From contig NZ_KB898647.1 in NCBI RefSeq assembly GCF_000377665.1, positions 65,559 through 129,558 on the forward strand: a stretch of DNA of 64,000 bases, read 5' to 3'. This DNA comes from Vreelandella zhanjiangensis DSM 21076 (GTDB lineage: Bacteria; Pseudomonadota; Gammaproteobacteria; Pseudomonadales; Halomonadaceae). A program made the position numbers and the translations under genes. Position 1 is the first letter of the stretch. Each line of letters opens with the position of its first letter. A model generated the notes under the pieces. That model made no database searches, was not told the DNA's origin, and saw only the letters and a list, made by a program, of their open reading frames with translations. This document shows positions 18,535-27,111 of the stretch, piece by piece.

Positions 18535-18590
18535 TAATGATGGCATTCTTGGGCTTACACGTTTAGCGATTACCGGTAAGGATCTGCTCT

Positions 18591-19526
18591 ATGACGTTGA
18601 CGAATCACTCTCTCTATCCGCGCGACTTGATCGGCTATGGGCGCACGCCGCCTCACGCCAACTGGCCGGGCAAAGCCAAAATCGCCGTTCAGTTTGTACT
18701 TAACTATGAAGAGGGCGGTGAAAATAGCGTACTGCATGGGGATAACGCTTCGGAGCAGTTCTTATCGGAGATTATTGGCGCCGCTGCCTACCCAGACCGC
18801 CACTTAAGCATGGAGTCGATTTATGAGTACGGTTCGCGGGCGGGCGTATGGCGGATTCTGCGTGAGTTTGAGCGGCGAGGGCTGCCCCTGACGATCTTTG
18901 GCGTAGCAATGGCATTGGAGCGTAACCCTGACGTCGCCCAGGCGTTCAAGGAGCTGGGGCATGAAATCGCCTGCCATGGCTATCGCTGGATTCACTACCA
19001 GGAAGTACCCGAGCATATTGAGCGCGAGCACCTGCAAAAAGCGCTGGAGATTTTCCAACGTCTTTACGGTGAAAAGCCTGAAGGCTGGTATACCGGACGT
19101 GATAGCCCCAACACGCGCAAGCTGCTGCTGGATGAAGGCGGCTTTTTATATGACAGCGATTACTACGGCGATGATCTACCGTTCTGGACCCAGGTAACCG
19201 ATAGCCAGGGCAGCGAGCATCCTCACCTTATCGTGCCCTATACGCTGGATACCAACGACATGCGCTTCGCCGCGCCGCAAGGTTTCAACACGGCCGACCA
19301 CTTCTTTACCTATCTGCGCGATGCTTTTGATGTTCTATATGCAGAAGGTGAAGAGGCGCCCAAGATGCTCTCCATCGGTATGCACTGCCGTTTGCTCGGG
19401 CGTCCAGGACGTTTTCGCGCCCTGCAGCGCTTTTTAGACTATATCGAAACCCATGACCGGGTTTGGGTAGCGCGCCGAGTGGATATCGCCCGCCACTGGG
19501 CGGAGCATCATCCGGCACCTGTTTAA
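18591..19526 (+). CDS. puuE: Allantoinase, polysaccharide-deacetylase type
   Basis: A 311-residue metal-independent allantoinase of the PuuE type (NodB/polysaccharide deacetylase fold), hydrolysing allantoin to allantoate. Family marks are PRDLIGYGRTPPHANWPGK, the NYEEGGENS motif, ELGHEIACHGYRWIHYQ, WYTGRDSPNTR and SIGMHCRLLGRPGR. It is unrelated to the amidohydrolase allantoinase AllB. It is divergent from the allantoin racemase, as expected for the racemase-allantoinase pair (hpxA/hpxB in Klebsiella). The ATG at 18591 gives the conserved N-terminus. A large inverted repeat follows the stop. Confidence 0.93.
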   Translation: MTLTNHSLYPRDLIGYGRTPPHANWPGKAKIAVQFVLNYEEGGENSVLHGDNASEQFLSEIIGAAAYPDRHLSMESIYEYGSRAGVWRILREFERRGLPLTIFGVAMALERNPDVAQAFKELGHEIACHGYRWIHYQEVPEHIEREHLQKALEIFQRLYGEKPEGWYTGRDSPNTRKLLLDEGGFLYDSDYYGDDLPFWTQVTDSQGSEHPHLIVPYTLDTNDMRFAAPQGFNTADHFFTYLRDAFDVLYAEGEEAPKMLSIGMHCRLLGRPGRFRALQRFLDYIETHDRVWVARRVDIARHWAEHHPAPV

Positions 19527-19528
19527 GC

Positions 19529-19566
19529 TTTAATCCCCCTTTCTTAGGCAAGAAAGGGGGATTAAA
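19529..19566. terminator. 16-pair inverted repeat between puuE and the convergent yfcC-like gene
   Basis: The arms 19529-19544 and 19551-19566 pair perfectly over 16 bases around the loop TAGGCA offset, with a core CCCCC/GGGGG. It lies between two convergent genes, where a bidirectional terminator is expected. Neither strand shows a clear T run after the stem, so termination efficiency is uncertain. Confidence 0.55.
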
Positions 19567-19580
19567 AAAGGCTTGGTCTT

Positions 19581-21029
19581 TTAGCCTACCCACTGCACCG
19601 CCTGGGCAAAGATGAGAAAACCTAACGCGATTAATACCCAGACGCAGAAAAGCGGGAAAAAGAACTTCACCCACTTTTGCCAGGAAACGCCGGCAAGCGC
19701 CAAAGTGGCCATGAAATAGCCCGAAGTAGGATAAAGAATATTCCCCATACCGTCGCCAAGCTGGAACGCCAGAACGGCGGTTTGCCGGGTAACGCCGATA
19801 ATATCGGAAAGTGGCGCCATGATGGGCATGGTAACCAGTGCCTGGCCGCTACCTGAAGGAATCACAAAATTGAACAGCAGCTGGGCAAAGTACATGCCAA
19901 TGGCTGACAGAATCGTCGGCAGCTCGCCGACCAGATTACCCAGGCCATACACCAGGGTATCCATGATCTGGCCTTGCTCTAGCATGACCGCAACGCCCCG
20001 GGCGATCCCCGCGATCATGGCGCCGACAAGAACGTCTCGGAAGCCTTTGTTAAAGCCTTCACAGATATCATCGGTCGTAAGGCCTGCAATCAAGCCTACG
20101 GCCACGCCCATAATGATAAACAGGCCGGCCATTTCGAGCATGAACCAGCCTTGTTTTAGAACGCCGTAAACCAGAATGCCAAAGAAGATAAACGTGGCCA
20201 GCGCGGCAAGTTTTTGTCGCGTATTGGCAACCAGCGCTGATTCTGTAACGCTATGCTGATAGCTTGAGCGTTTGTCGGCTTCTGCTTCATCATGTTGCAT
20301 AAGGCTAAGGGCCGGATTTTGACGCACTTGGTGTGCGTAGCGCATGACAAAAAAGATAGCCGCACCTAATATCGCAATGAACGCCGCTACCCGCAGACCA
20401 AATCCGGAATATAGGGGTAAGTCAGAAAGCTGCTGCCCCAGGCCCGTATTGATCGGGTTCAATATGCCGGTAGAAAAACCGGCAGTCGTGGCACATAGCG
20501 CTACCGCCGCCGCCGTTACTGAGTCAAAGCGCAAGGCAATCATCAGTGGCAGGATAACCGGCACGTAGACCAGCGCCAGCTCTTGGGTGCCTATGATGGT
20601 GGCGATTACCGCAAATACCGTCATCAAAACCGGAATCATGAGAAGGCTGTGGTTGGTAAAACGCCGTGTCAATTTATCAACACCAATTTCAATAATGCCG
20701 GTGCGCCGCAGCACCATGAACATGCCGCCAATCATGAAGGTGAAGAACACAACTTCACCTGCACTTATCAACCCGTTAGGGATAGCCAGCATAAAATCGG
20801 TGATGCCGGCGGGGGAGGCGTCTACAAACTGAAATGAGTTAGGGTCAATCGTTGTGCGACCAGCGGGGCCCGGAACACGCTCAAACTGACCGGCGGGAAC
20901 AAAGTGTGTGGCAATCGCCGCTAGCGCAATAAAGATAAATAGAATGACGTAGATATCGGGAACCCTACACCAGCCCCGCTTGATTTTGGGGGGTGAGGGA
21001 GGAGTAGAGCGCTGAGTTGGGTGGGACAT
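19581..21029 (-). CDS. YfcC family membrane transporter
   Basis: A 482-residue protein with about 12 hydrophobic segments of the YfcC/ArcD-like (DcuC superfamily) type: TFMIGGMFMVLRRTG, GTQELALVYVPVILPLMIAL, FVIPSGSGQALVTMPIMAPLSD and GDGMGNILYPTSGYFMATLAL. Members are annotated as basic amino-acid antiporters or short-chain acid transporters, but few are proven. GAGG precedes the ATG. It lies between puuE and the late ureide genes and is divergent from an RpiR regulator, so a role in moving allantoate or another ureido compound is a fair inference. Substrate unknown. Confidence 0.8.
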   Translation of the reverse strand: MSHPTQRSTPPSPPKIKRGWCRVPDIYVILFIFIALAAIATHFVPAGQFERVPGPAGRTTIDPNSFQFVDASPAGITDFMLAIPNGLISAGEVVFFTFMIGGMFMVLRRTGIIEIGVDKLTRRFTNHSLLMIPVLMTVFAVIATIIGTQELALVYVPVILPLMIALRFDSVTAAAVALCATTAGFSTGILNPINTGLGQQLSDLPLYSGFGLRVAAFIAILGAAIFFVMRYAHQVRQNPALSLMQHDEAEADKRSSYQHSVTESALVANTRQKLAALATFIFFGILVYGVLKQGWFMLEMAGLFIIMGVAVGLIAGLTTDDICEGFNKGFRDVLVGAMIAGIARGVAVMLEQGQIMDTLVYGLGNLVGELPTILSAIGMYFAQLLFNFVIPSGSGQALVTMPIMAPLSDIIGVTRQTAVLAFQLGDGMGNILYPTSGYFMATLALAGVSWQKWVKFFFPLFCVWVLIALGFLIFAQAVQWVG

Positions 21030-21389
21030 AAAGTGCCTCGCGTTGTGGGCGTTATCGTTATATGAGCGTTATGGCGGCTAACCTGAAAGCGTTTTTGTAA
21101 GGGCAGTTTTGGATTACGTGAGCCTCAATTTTTTAGTAGGTCGCACTAAACGTAAGAGGATCGCGCTATGCTTGGTTCCATCTGAAAAGTGTCTGCGCTC
21201 GACAATACTGCGTAAAAAATTGGCTCAGAATACTCATTTACTCTCTGTAAACTCCGTTTCTTCGCCGATTTTTGTCTTGCCTTCGCTCGCCAACTTTGCA
21301 AGTAGAACCTAATTAGCGTTATTGCCCGTGGGTATTGTTCGACATTTCTTAATGACATTGCGTGTTATCTAGGCGCTAAAGGAGTTTTT
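21030..21389. other. Intergenic region between yfcC-like and rpiR-like genes
   Basis: A 360-base gap between divergent genes. Two overlapping ORFs of 67 and 70 codons on opposite strands (21109-21312 and 21146-21358) lack a ribosome-binding site and familiar domains, and I do not call them genes. The stretch about 21210-21320 has a local TTTAC...GTAAA hairpin and reminds me of a dispersed intergenic repeat, which I cannot verify. No convincing promoter pair was found. Confidence 0.4.
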
Positions 21390-22262
21390 TTGGGTACGCA
21401 GTCCTCCTCTTCTATTCCCCATATTGGCCCGCATATTGGCCAGCGAATTACCGCACAGTTTGCTGAGCTGAGTGCTCAGGAACAGCGTGTCGCCACTTTT
21501 ATACTTGATCATTTTGATGATCTGGCGACCTTCAGTGCCGCTGAATTGGCGCGCTTGACCGGAGTGTCTAAATCCACCGTAAGTCGTCTGTTCAGGAAGC
21601 TGGGGTTTGAAAGCTTTCAAGTGGTCAAGCAGCATGCAAGGCAGCTGCGTAGCATGGGGGTGCCACTGGTAACGGGAGATGAACGACCGGATGAAAAGCG
21701 CTTTAAGCATCACCTGATGCGCGAGAATGACAACCTGCAGCAGACGTTCGCCAATATTGACCCCGAGACGTTTGAGTCGGTGGTCAATGCGCTCGATAGC
21801 GCAAGCCGTATCGTGCTGATAGGGTTTCGCAACAGCTATCCTCTGGCGGTGCATTTTCGACAGCAGCTGATACAGACACGCGATAACATCAGCCTTGCGC
21901 CACAACCCAATCAAAGTTTGAGTGAGGAGCTGGTCTCGCTCGGCGAGAATGATGTCGTCGTGCTGTTTGGGTTTCGGCGTCGCCCCGCGATCTTTAATAG
22001 TCTGCTGACGTCGCTTATCGCTAAAGACTGCCGGGTATTGCTGTTCGGCGACGCCACCGTGAAACATCAGATGCCCTACGTTGACTGGTGGCTTGAGTGC
22101 CCATTGGATAGCGTTTCTGCCTTTGACAGCTATGCCAGCGCAATGAGCCTGATCAGTCTGATGTCGAATAGCTTGCTCCACCAGCGGCTCGCCAGAGGAC
22201 GTGTGCGTATCAACGCTATTAGCGAGCTTTACCAGGAACTCGATGAGCTTGAACTCAGCTAA
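21390..22262 (+). CDS. RpiR/MurR family regulator (HTH + SIS domains)
   Basis: A 290-residue regulator with an N-terminal HTH_6 domain (about 20-95; FSAAELARLTGVSKSTVSRLFRKLGFESFQ) and a C-terminal SIS sugar-isomerase-like ligand domain (about 125-260; RIVLIGFRNSYPLAVHFRQQL). It starts with TTG at 21390, five bases after AAAGGAG; there is no better ATG. It is divergent from the yfcC-like gene and precedes the ureidoglycine aminohydrolase gene by 346 bases. HpxU, an RpiR-type repressor of allantoate catabolism in Klebsiella, is a precedent for such a regulator in this pathway. The effector and sites here are unknown. Confidence 0.85.
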   Translation: MGTQSSSSIPHIGPHIGQRITAQFAELSAQEQRVATFILDHFDDLATFSAAELARLTGVSKSTVSRLFRKLGFESFQVVKQHARQLRSMGVPLVTGDERPDEKRFKHHLMRENDNLQQTFANIDPETFESVVNALDSASRIVLIGFRNSYPLAVHFRQQLIQTRDNISLAPQPNQSLSEELVSLGENDVVVLFGFRRRPAIFNSLLTSLIAKDCRVLLFGDATVKHQMPYVDWWLECPLDSVSAFDSYASAMSLISLMSNSLLHQRLARGRVRINAISELYQELDELELS

Positions 22263-22293
22263 TCCTGGTAAGCGCACTTTCCCCCATCGGGCC

Positions 22294-22336
22294 ATGCGAA
22301 GGTCTATGCGAAGGCCGATACAAAGAGCCATGCGAA
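22294..22336 (+). repeat. Three direct ATGCGAA repeats at 12- and 24-base steps
   Basis: ATGCGAA occurs at 22294-22300, 22306-22312 and 22330-22336. Steps are 12 and 24 bases, a multiple of one period. The first two repeats share the longer form ATGCGAAGG. They lie just after the RpiR-like gene. Function unknown; iterated operators or a decayed tandem repeat are possible. Confidence 0.5.
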
Positions 22337-22508
22337 ATGCTTCGGTATTAGGTGCCATCTTTCGTATAGTTTGTTAGATTTTGGAACGAAGGTTTCTAGA
22401 GACGTTACTATTGGGACTAACGTTGCACAAGCTCAATTGTCTTCCATGCCTTACACAAGCCGTTAATTTGCTCGGACCAAGAACCTCATTATTGTTAATC
22501 GGTTTAAA

Positions 22509-22548
22509 AAGCTTAAATAAAATAAAAGCTTATGCTTAATTAAAGCTT
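22509..22548. repeat. Three AAGCTT palindromes at exact 17-base spacing
   Basis: AAGCTT occurs at 22509-22514, 22526-22531 and 22543-22548, each exactly 17 bases from the next, within an AT-rich stretch ending 61 bases before the start of the next gene. The regularity suggests an iterated operator, possibly for the RpiR-type regulator. Binding is not shown. Confidence 0.5.
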
Positions 22549-22608
22549 TATAGATTGCCGTGGGACACATTTGCGGCCCTCACATATCAATGGTCTAAAG
22601 GAGAAACA

Positions 22609-23442
22609 ATGCCAACAACAAAAGTGCCTACTTACTACGCCTCCATGGGCGGTCATCCACCGCAGACTCAGCTAACCGCTGACCGTGCGATATTCACCGA
22701 AGCCTATGCCTTGATCCCCAAAGGGGTAATGCGCGATATCGTCACCAGCAATCTGCCGTTTTGGGAAGGCACTCGTGCCTGGGTGCTGGCGCGACCGCTA
22801 TCAGGCTTTGCCGAGACGTTTTCTCAGTACATCATGGAAGTGCAGCCGGGCGGGGGAAGCGACAAGCCTGAGCCTGCGGCTGATGCCGAGGGCGTGCTGT
22901 TCGTGGTCGACGGCGAGCTTACCCTGACCCTTGACGGTGTGCGCCATACGCTGGCACCGGGCGGCTATGCGTTCATTCCACCGGGTGTTGAGTGGCGGGT
23001 GCGCAACGACGCGCAGGCGCCGGTGCGCTTTCACTGGATCCGCAAGGCTTTCGAGTATGTGGACGGCCTTGAGGTACCTGAGGCTTTCGTTACCAACGAA
23101 CAGGCGATCACCCCCAGTGAAATGCCGGGTACCGAAGGCCGCTGGTCGACCACTCGCTTTGTCGACCCCAACGACGTACGCCACGATATGCACGTTACTA
23201 TCGTCAATTTCCAGCCGGGCGGCGTGATCCCGTTTGATGAAACCCACGTCATGGAGCACGGCCTTTACGTACTGGAGGGCAAGGCGGTGTATCACCTGAA
23301 CCAGCAGTGGGTGGAAGTAGAGGCGGGTGACTTTATGTGGCTGCGCGCTTTTTGCCCCCAGGCGTGCTATGCCGGCGGCCCAGGGCCGTTCCGCTACCTG
23401 CTTTATAAGGACGTTAACCGTCACGCGGCACTAAAACTGTAA
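22609..23442 (+). CDS. (S)-ureidoglycine aminohydrolase (bicupin)
   Basis: A 277-residue two-cupin protein of the YlbA/UGHY family, which releases ammonia from (S)-ureidoglycine to give (S)-ureidoglycolate. The second cupin keeps the Mn-binding set known from plant and E. coli enzymes: E211, H213 and H217 in ETHVMEHG and Q251 in CPQACYAGG. The ATG at 22609 follows AAGGAG, whereas the in-frame TTG at 22555 lacks a site. The gene for ureidoglycolate lyase follows after 54 bases, forming a two-gene late-ureide operon. Allantoate amidohydrolase, the preceding step, is not in the window. Confidence 0.92.
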   Translation: MPTTKVPTYYASMGGHPPQTQLTADRAIFTEAYALIPKGVMRDIVTSNLPFWEGTRAWVLARPLSGFAETFSQYIMEVQPGGGSDKPEPAADAEGVLFVVDGELTLTLDGVRHTLAPGGYAFIPPGVEWRVRNDAQAPVRFHWIRKAFEYVDGLEVPEAFVTNEQAITPSEMPGTEGRWSTTRFVDPNDVRHDMHVTIVNFQPGGVIPFDETHVMEHGLYVLEGKAVYHLNQQWVEVEAGDFMWLRAFCPQACYAGGPGPFRYLLYKDVNRHAALKL

Positions 23443-23496
23443 TGTCGACGGCTTCGTTGCTGCACGGCAGCGAAGCCGACACGCCAGGAGTTCATC

Positions 23497-23988
23497 ATGC
23501 TTACATTGACTGCCCAGCCGCTAACGCCGGAAGCCTTCGCGCCATTTGGCGACGTCATCGATGCGCGTATTTCCGCATCGTTTCCGATTAATGCGGGACG
23601 CACCCAGCGCCACCATGATTTAGCCAAGGTCGAAACCCTGGGCGAAAACGGCCATACGCTGATTAATATCTTTGTCAGTCAGCCGGTTTCACTACCGCTT
23701 GAATTAACCTTTTTAGAGCGTCATCCCCAAGGCAGCCAGGCGTTTATGCCGCTGCATCAGGAGCGCTTTATTGTGGTGGTGGCCCCGCCTGGGGAGCAGA
23801 TCCATTCGCAGGACGTCAAAGCGTTCGTCACCGATGGCCGGCAAGGAGTGAACTATCGCGCGGGTGCCTGGCATGCGATTCAATCAGTGCTGGAGCGAGA
23901 GGGCGAATTTTTAGTGGTTGATCGTGGCGGCGAGGGCAATAACTGCGAAGAGTATGCGCTGGAAATCAAGGTCGATTTAAGCGAATAA
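23497..23988 (+). CDS. allA: Ureidoglycolate lyase
   Basis: A 163-residue AllA-family protein that splits (S)-ureidoglycolate into glyoxylate and urea, the last step of the pathway. Family features include LTPEAFAPFGDVI at the N-terminus, ERHPQGSQAFMPL, ERFIVVVAPPG and NYRAGAWHA. CAGGAG lies just before the ATG. It directly follows the ureidoglycine aminohydrolase gene. The glyoxylate formed could feed the aminotransferase encoded at the left end. No urease or urea carboxylase lies in the window. Confidence 0.93.
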   Translation: MLTLTAQPLTPEAFAPFGDVIDARISASFPINAGRTQRHHDLAKVETLGENGHTLINIFVSQPVSLPLELTFLERHPQGSQAFMPLHQERFIVVVAPPGEQIHSQDVKAFVTDGRQGVNYRAGAWHAIQSVLEREGEFLVVDRGGEGNNCEEYALEIKVDLSE

Positions 23989-24002
23989 CTTGTGCATGCG
24001 GC

Positions 24003-24032
24003 TTACGGTTGTCATCTTGGTAGTCTTATACT
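24003..24032 (+). promoter_or_regulatory. Weak candidate sigma-70 promoter for pyruvate kinase
   Basis: TTACGG (24003-24008) and TATACT (24027-24032) are separated by 18 bases, 42 bases upstream of the pyruvate kinase ATG. The -10 box is good and the -35 box poor. Confidence 0.35.
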
Positions 24033-24073
24033 GATAAGCTAAAGACACACCTCGTGATTGCTTAGGAAAATTA

Positions 24074-25534
24074 ATGAACGCACAGACACATATCCCGCTT
24101 CGTCGTACCAAAATTGTTGCAACCTTAGGCCCCGCCAGTGACCGTGAGGGCGTTTTGGAGGCGATGCTTAAAGCGGGGGTGGATGTCGTACGTTTGAACT
24201 TCTCCCACGGCACGGCGGACGATCATCGCCGCCGCCTGCTGCAGGTCCGTGAAATAGCCGCCAAGCTGGGGCGTAGCGTGGCCGCGTTAGGCGATCTTCA
24301 AGGGCCGAAAATCCGTATCGCGCGCTTTAAAGAGGGCGCAGTTAGCCTTAAAGAAGGCCAGCCGTTCGTACTCGATATGGCAATGGACAGTGATTCAGGC
24401 GACGTTCATCAAGTGGGCTGTGACTACAAAACCCTTGCCCAGGATGTGGGCGCTGGCGACCGGCTGCTGCTGGACGATGGCCGTGTCGTGCTGGACGTTA
24501 CCCGTGTAGAAGGCCAGCAGGTCCATACCCAAGTGGTAGTGGGGGGCAAGCTCTCCAATCACAAAGGTATTAACAAGCAAGGCGGCGGGCTTTCTGCCCC
24601 GGCACTGACGGATAAAGATAAGCAGGATCTCAAAACCGCCGTTGAGATTGGTGTCGACTACCTGGCTATTTCTTTCCCGCGCCATGCCGAAGACATGCTC
24701 GAAGCGCGTCGCCTGCTGGGCGAAGAGGGCAAGGAGATTGGCTTAGTGGCCAAGGTAGAGCGCGCTGAGGCCGTTGCCGATGAGGCGACGCTCGACGGTA
24801 TTATCGAAGCCTCTGAAGCGGTCATGGTGGCACGTGGTGACCTGGGCGTTGAGATTGGTGATGCCAAGCTGGTGGGCGTGCAAAAGCGCATGATCAAACG
24901 CGCCCGCTCGCTCAACCGCGCAGTGATTACCGCCACCCAGATGATGGAGAGCATGATCTCGGCGCCGCTACCTACCCGCGCTGAAGTATTTGACGTGGCC
25001 AATGCCGTACTAGATAGCAGTGACGCCGTGATGCTGTCAGCGGAAACCGCCGCCGGCGATTACCCGGTGGAAACCGTGCAAGCCATGGCGCGTATCTGCC
25101 TGGGCGCCGAGCGTGAAAAGGTGGCACAAGAGTCCGGCCACCGGATTCACGAAGGCTTTACGCGCCCAGATGAAACCATCGCCCTTTCCGCGATGTACGC
25201 CGCCAACCATATGACCGGTGTGGCTGCGATTGCCTGCATGACCGCATCCGGCTATACACCACTGATTGCCTCGCGCATTCGTTCTGGTTTGCCGATTGTT
25301 GGCCTTGCCCATAACCCGGTCGCCCAGCGGCGTATGGCGCTTTATCGTGGGGTCGTTTCGCTGCCCTTTGATACCTCAGAAATGAGCGCTACCGAGCTTA
25401 ATGATCGCGCGTTAGAACTGTTAGTGCAGCATAAGCTTGCCGAGCCGGGCGACCACGTTATTCTGACCCGTGGCGATCATATGAATGCCCACGGCGGCAC
25501 CAATACGATGAAAGTCATGACGATCGCCGAATAG
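24074..25534 (+). CDS. pyk: Pyruvate kinase
   Basis: A 486-residue pyruvate kinase, converting phosphoenolpyruvate and ADP to pyruvate and ATP. All key motifs are present: [28 protein letters not shown], the active-site lysine in [22 protein letters not shown] and [11 protein letters not shown], ending in the C-terminal allosteric domain ([18 protein letters not shown]). The [16 protein letters not shown] type is nearer to PykA (AMP-activated) than PykF, but I would not decide from motifs alone. The gene for a DUF192 protein follows after 26 bases, so they are probably co-transcribed. Confidence 0.96.
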   Translation: MNAQTHIPLRRTKIVATLGPASDREGVLEAMLKAGVDVVRLNFSHGTADDHRRRLLQVREIAAKLGRSVAALGDLQGPKIRIARFKEGAVSLKEGQPFVLDMAMDSDSGDVHQVGCDYKTLAQDVGAGDRLLLDDGRVVLDVTRVEGQQVHTQVVVGGKLSNHKGINKQGGGLSAPALTDKDKQDLKTAVEIGVDYLAISFPRHAEDMLEARRLLGEEGKEIGLVAKVERAEAVADEATLDGIIEASEAVMVARGDLGVEIGDAKLVGVQKRMIKRARSLNRAVITATQMMESMISAPLPTRAEVFDVANAVLDSSDAVMLSAETAAGDYPVETVQAMARICLGAEREKVAQESGHRIHEGFTRPDETIALSAMYAANHMTGVAAIACMTASGYTPLIASRIRSGLPIVGLAHNPVAQRRMALYRGVVSLPFDTSEMSATELNDRALELLVQHKLAEPGDHVILTRGDHMNAHGGTNTMKVMTIAE

Positions 25535-25560
25535 TCGGCCGACGAAAGGAATTCGCCTTT

Positions 25561-26094
25561 ATGAATCTGACTCGCCGTCAGTTGCTTAACGCTTCGCTGG
25601 GTTTGTCGCTGGCCGCCTTGTTGCCGGGTACTGTACTAGGAGCACTCGCATGGGCGGGGGCTGACAATGAAAGTGTCGACAGGCTTTCATTGGCTATTCA
25701 TAGCGAAAGTGGGCCGCACCGCCTGGACGTTGAAGTAGCTAAAACCCCCGCTCAGCGCCAGCAGGGATTAATGGAGCGGGAGCACTTACCCGAGCAGCAA
25801 GGCATGTTGTTTCGTTTCGAGAACGAACAGCCTGCCGGCAACGCCTTCTGGATGTACCGTACGTTAATCCCGTTGGATATCGCGTTTATAGATAAAGAGG
25901 GGCGCATCGTTGCGATTAATACAATGCCGCCCTGTGAGTCCGATAACCCAGGTGCCTGCCCCACTTATCCTGCCGGGGCGGCATATTATTCGGCACTTGA
26001 AACCAACGCTGGCTATTTCGCTGCACGGGGTATCAAAGTAGGCGATTGTGTATCAGTGCCTGGCGAGGCCGGATTTTGCCAGCCAGCTGATTAA
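25561..26094 (+). CDS. DUF192 family exported protein
   Basis: A 177-residue protein with an N-terminal export signal (TRRQLLNASLGLSLAALLPGTVLG), possibly Tat-like because of the double arginine, followed by a DUF192 domain (about 45-170; VEVAKTPAQRQQGLMER, GMLFRF, FWMYRTLIPLDIAFID). DUF192 proteins are small periplasmic or extracellular beta proteins of unknown function. AAAGGAA precedes the ATG. It lies directly downstream of pyruvate kinase, in a likely operon, but no functional link is evident. Confidence 0.8.
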   Translation: MNLTRRQLLNASLGLSLAALLPGTVLGALAWAGADNESVDRLSLAIHSESGPHRLDVEVAKTPAQRQQGLMEREHLPEQQGMLFRFENEQPAGNAFWMYRTLIPLDIAFIDKEGRIVAINTMPPCESDNPGACPTYPAGAAYYSALETNAGYFAARGIKVGDCVSVPGEAGFCQPAD

Positions 26095-26103
26095 TAGAAA
26101 CAT

Positions 26104-26976
26104 CTACAACGCCGGGCGGCGCTTGCGAAAGCGGATCAGAATCAAGCCGATCCCTGCTACCACCAAGCCGCCGCCCGCTAGCTTATGGATACCCAGGCTA
26201 TCGCCCATCAATAACGCTCCTAGACCCACGGCCAGCACGGGAACCAGCAATGTCATCGGTACCACCCGGTTGACCGGATGGCGCCGCAGTAGGGCATACC
26301 AGATGCCGTAGGCAACAATGGATGACATCACCGCGGTGTAAAAGACCGCTCCCCAGCCTATCCAACTCGCTTCCTTGATTGCCTGCCACTGACCGTTTTC
26401 AAACAGCCAAGAGCCAATGGCCACCTGCGGTACGGCGAGTAGCGCAACCCACCCGGCCAGCGCCAAGGGTGCAATAGCCGGACCGCGCTTGATCAGAAGC
26501 TGCGATACCGCCCAGCCAAAAGCACTTAGCAGTAGAATGGACAGCGGAAGCGGCGAGGGCAGCGTAGGCCCGCCAGCAAGCACGATCACCCCGGCAAATG
26601 ACAGCAGCAGGCCCACCAGCCGTTTAGGCCCCAGCTTCTCCTTGAGAAATATGACCGCCAAGAGTGTGGCGAAGGGCGTTCCCATCTGCACCAGAAGTGC
26701 TCCGGTGCCCGCCTCGGACTGGCCCAGGCCAATAAACAGCAGGGCAAAGTGCAGGGTACCGAAGGTAAAGGATAGCAGGAGTAGAAATGGTAGCTGGGAG
26801 CGTGCCACCGGGTAGAACGGCACTAGAAGAATAGCCACCAGCATAAAACGCAGCGTGGTCATTAAGAGAGGCGGAAGCTCAATAACCCCCATCTTGATAA
26901 CAATAATATTGAGTGCCCAGATGGTAATTACCAACAGGCCGAGCAGCAGATCACGAAGGGGCACGTCAGTATCCAA
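26104..26976 (-). CDS. EamA/DMT family transporter
   Basis: A 290-residue protein with ten hydrophobic segments formed by two EamA repeats (PLRDLLLGLLVITIWALNIIVIKMG at the start; the second begins near residue 145). Such drug/metabolite transporters export amino acids or small metabolites. Its stop faces that of the DUF192 gene nine bases away. The start is uncertain: TTG at 26976 gives the listed length, and GTG at 26964 would be four residues shorter. Neither has a clear ribosome-binding site. Substrate unknown. Confidence 0.8.
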   Translation of the reverse strand: MDTDVPLRDLLLGLLVITIWALNIIVIKMGVIELPPLLMTTLRFMLVAILLVPFYPVARSQLPFLLLLSFTFGTLHFALLFIGLGQSEAGTGALLVQMGTPFATLLAVIFLKEKLGPKRLVGLLLSFAGVIVLAGGPTLPSPLPLSILLLSAFGWAVSQLLIKRGPAIAPLALAGWVALLAVPQVAIGSWLFENGQWQAIKEASWIGWGAVFYTAVMSSIVAYGIWYALLRRHPVNRVVPMTLLVPVLAVGLGALLMGDSLGIHKLAGGGLVVAGIGLILIRFRKRRPAL

Positions 26977-27111
26977 TCAGAATGAAAAGTTCTGCGCATC
27001 ATATCAGCTTGTGTGTCTTCCCTTCGTCCTTTAAGTCCCTACAATAGAGCGGGGCAGCCGCCTACAAACAGCGGAGGCCCGACCATAAAAATAGATAATA
27101 AAGGAATTATC

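Larger units (their letters stand above)
22263..22608. other. Regulatory region upstream of the ureidoglycine aminohydrolase gene
   Basis: A 346-base non-coding gap. It contains two separate sets of regularly spaced short repeats (listed individually) and an AT-rich segment at 22495-22555, which probably holds the promoter. No coding ORF or RNA gene was seen. Confidence 0.5.

Noticed and set aside
21109..21312. Small ORF of 67 codons between yfcC-like and rpiR-like genes
   Set aside because: TTG start without ribosome-binding site, overlapped by a similar ORF on the other strand, no domain; kept only as part of the intergenic description.
21369..22358. 329-codon open frame on the - strand opposite the RpiR gene
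   Set aside because: The + strand encodes clear HTH and SIS domains with a good ribosome-binding site; the reverse frame shows no family features.
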